Assembly (NCBI GenBank): GCA_042088665.1
Contig: JBELMB010000071.1
Location: 1-23,607, forward strand
Direction: 5' to 3'
Length of the DNA stretch: 23,607 bases
Source of the DNA: JBELMB01 sp042088665
GTDB lineage: Bacteria > Pseudomonadota > Alphaproteobacteria > Rhodobacterales > Rhodobacteraceae
Shown: piece after piece, positions 22,755-23,607 of the stretch
How the letters are laid out: every line of letters starts with the position of its first letter
Position numbering within the stretch: the stretch's first letter is position 1
Notes under the pieces: generated by a model
What the model was told of the DNA's origin: nothing
What the model saw: only the letters and a program-made list of their open reading frames with translations
The model's database searches: none
Translations under genes and position numbers: made by a program

Positions 22755-23607
22755 TCACGCTTGCGGGCCTGACAAGGTCTCGGCCCCCGTATGTGGCCGG
22801 GCAGGGGCCTCGCCCCCGGGAGGATCCGTCCCTTCGGCCCGCGCCAACAGACGGTCCAGCGCCCGGTGCTTGGCCGGGCCGCGCATCTGACGCGCGCGCA
22901 GGATCTGTTCCCAACGCAACGCATGTTCCGCAAAGAGGCCGCGATCCGCAATCTCGAGATACCGGTCTGCCAGGGCACAGGCGCCCACCCGCTCCGGCAC
23001 CCCATGGCCAAGCAGCATCCACACAAAAAGCCGATACCCAATGCGATGGAGCACATCGGGCAACGGCCCCGGTGCCGACACAGCGAAGCGCGCGGCTGCC
23101 GCGTCCAGAGCATCCTCCAAAGGGCTGGCGGGCAGGGGTGGCGGGCTGTCTGCGCTCAGACCCTGCGCAGCGCTGCGCGGGCTGTGGCGCATCGCGTCTT
23201 CAGCGACAAGCACCGGCCCCAGCACCTCCCCCAGCATTGCATGGGTCAGCCAGAGCACCGGCACGTCGGGCACAAACAGGCCCCGGGCGTGCCGCACCAG
23301 ATCCGCATCGCGCGGGTCCGGGCCGCGCGCGTCCAGCGCGACGAGCAGACGCTCGAACGCCTCCAAGGCCGCGTGTTTCGGACCCAGCGCCTGCACCAGC
23401 CCCCATCCCGCGCGCGCCGCCTGCCGCGGCAACACAGCCGGACGCAAGATGCGCGCGACCAGCGCCGCCTGCAGTTCCGGCCGTGGCCGCGCGGTGGAGA
23501 CAAAATGCATCCACATCCAGTCCCAGCCGGCGCGACCAAGATGACGCTCGACCTGCATCTCGACCTCGCGGACCGGCAAGGGTTTGGGCGCGCGCAAGAC
23601 GAGGCTC
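22755..23607 (-). CDS. Unrecognised protein, open to the right edge
   Basis: An open frame of at least 283 codons that continues past the window edge, so its start is probably not here (TTG 23597 and ATG 23558 are possible internal starts). The family was not recognised. The protein is Ala/Leu/Arg-rich and largely helical, with a conserved-looking core containing VERHLGRAGWDWMWMHFVST, VPVLWLTHAMLGEVLGPVL and LPDVLHRIGYRLFVWMLLGH. No signal peptide or clear metal motif is visible in this part. The C-terminal 30 residues are Pro/Gly-rich. It converges on tsf. Codon use matches the neighbours, which supports a real gene. Confidence 0.65.
   Translation of the reverse strand, partial: SLVLRAPKPLPVREVEMQVERHLGRAGWDWMWMHFVSTARPRPELQAALVARILRPAVLPRQAARAGWGLVQALGPKHAALEAFERLLVALDARGPDPRDADLVRHARGLFVPDVPVLWLTHAMLGEVLGPVLVAEDAMRHSPRSAAQGLSADSPPPLPASPLEDALDAAAARFAVSAPGPLPDVLHRIGYRLFVWMLLGHGVPERVGACALADRYLEIADRGLFAEHALRWEQILRARQMRGPAKHRALDRLLARAEGTDPPGGEAPARPHTGAETLSGPQA

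Overview
The window is a GC-rich chromosomal segment of an alphaproteobacterium, most likely a member of the Rhodobacteraceae (Roseobacter group or a close relative). This rests on the gene content and order frr-uppS-cdsA-dxr-rseP-bamA-ompH-fabZ-lpxA-lpxI-lpxB, on LpxI rather than LpxH as the UDP-diacylglucosamine pyrophosphatase, on the Tat-exported peptide-type binding protein, and on the overall codon style. The assignment is inferred from reading the sequence; no database search was run.

Left part (1-4138, all minus strand): the N-terminus of an ABC permease, an intrinsic terminator, an oligopeptide-type periplasmic binding protein, an AraC-family regulator, and miaA. The regulator starts on the last base of miaA (TGATG). 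Between the regulator and the transporter lies a control region with a TATAAT box flanked by a 22-bp-spaced direct repeat, and a perfect palindrome. The simplest reading is that the AraC protein controls the transporter.

Core (4265-19075, plus strand): pyrH, then a minus-strand GlxA-type regulator that separates pyrH from frr. A 500-base untranslated stretch follows, then the envelope cluster. uppS supplies the C55 lipid carrier, cdsA CDP-diacylglycerol, dxr the isoprenoid precursors used by UppS, rseP intramembrane proteolysis, bamA and ompH outer-membrane protein assembly, and fabZ-lpxA-lpxI-lpxB fatty acid dehydration and early lipid A synthesis. Many junctions overlap by 1 or 4 bases, suggesting coupled translation. 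A 43-codon membrane micro-protein gene sits between rseP and bamA. lpxD is not in the cluster.

Right part (19076-23607): a minus-strand gene for a helix-hairpin-helix protein with a long histone H1-like lysine/alanine tail, divergent from rpsB-tsf. rpsB has a GC-rich, strongly structured leader. The spacers on both sides of tsf carry short perfect tandem repeats that look like one repeat family. The window ends in an unrecognised minus-strand gene.

Most of the window is well-known housekeeping material. The parts least explained by known genes are the H1-like protein, the rpsB leader, the repeats around tsf and before dxr, the 43-aa membrane peptide, and the long structured spacers after pyrH and frr. 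No tRNA, rRNA, CRISPR array, transposase or prophage gene was seen.
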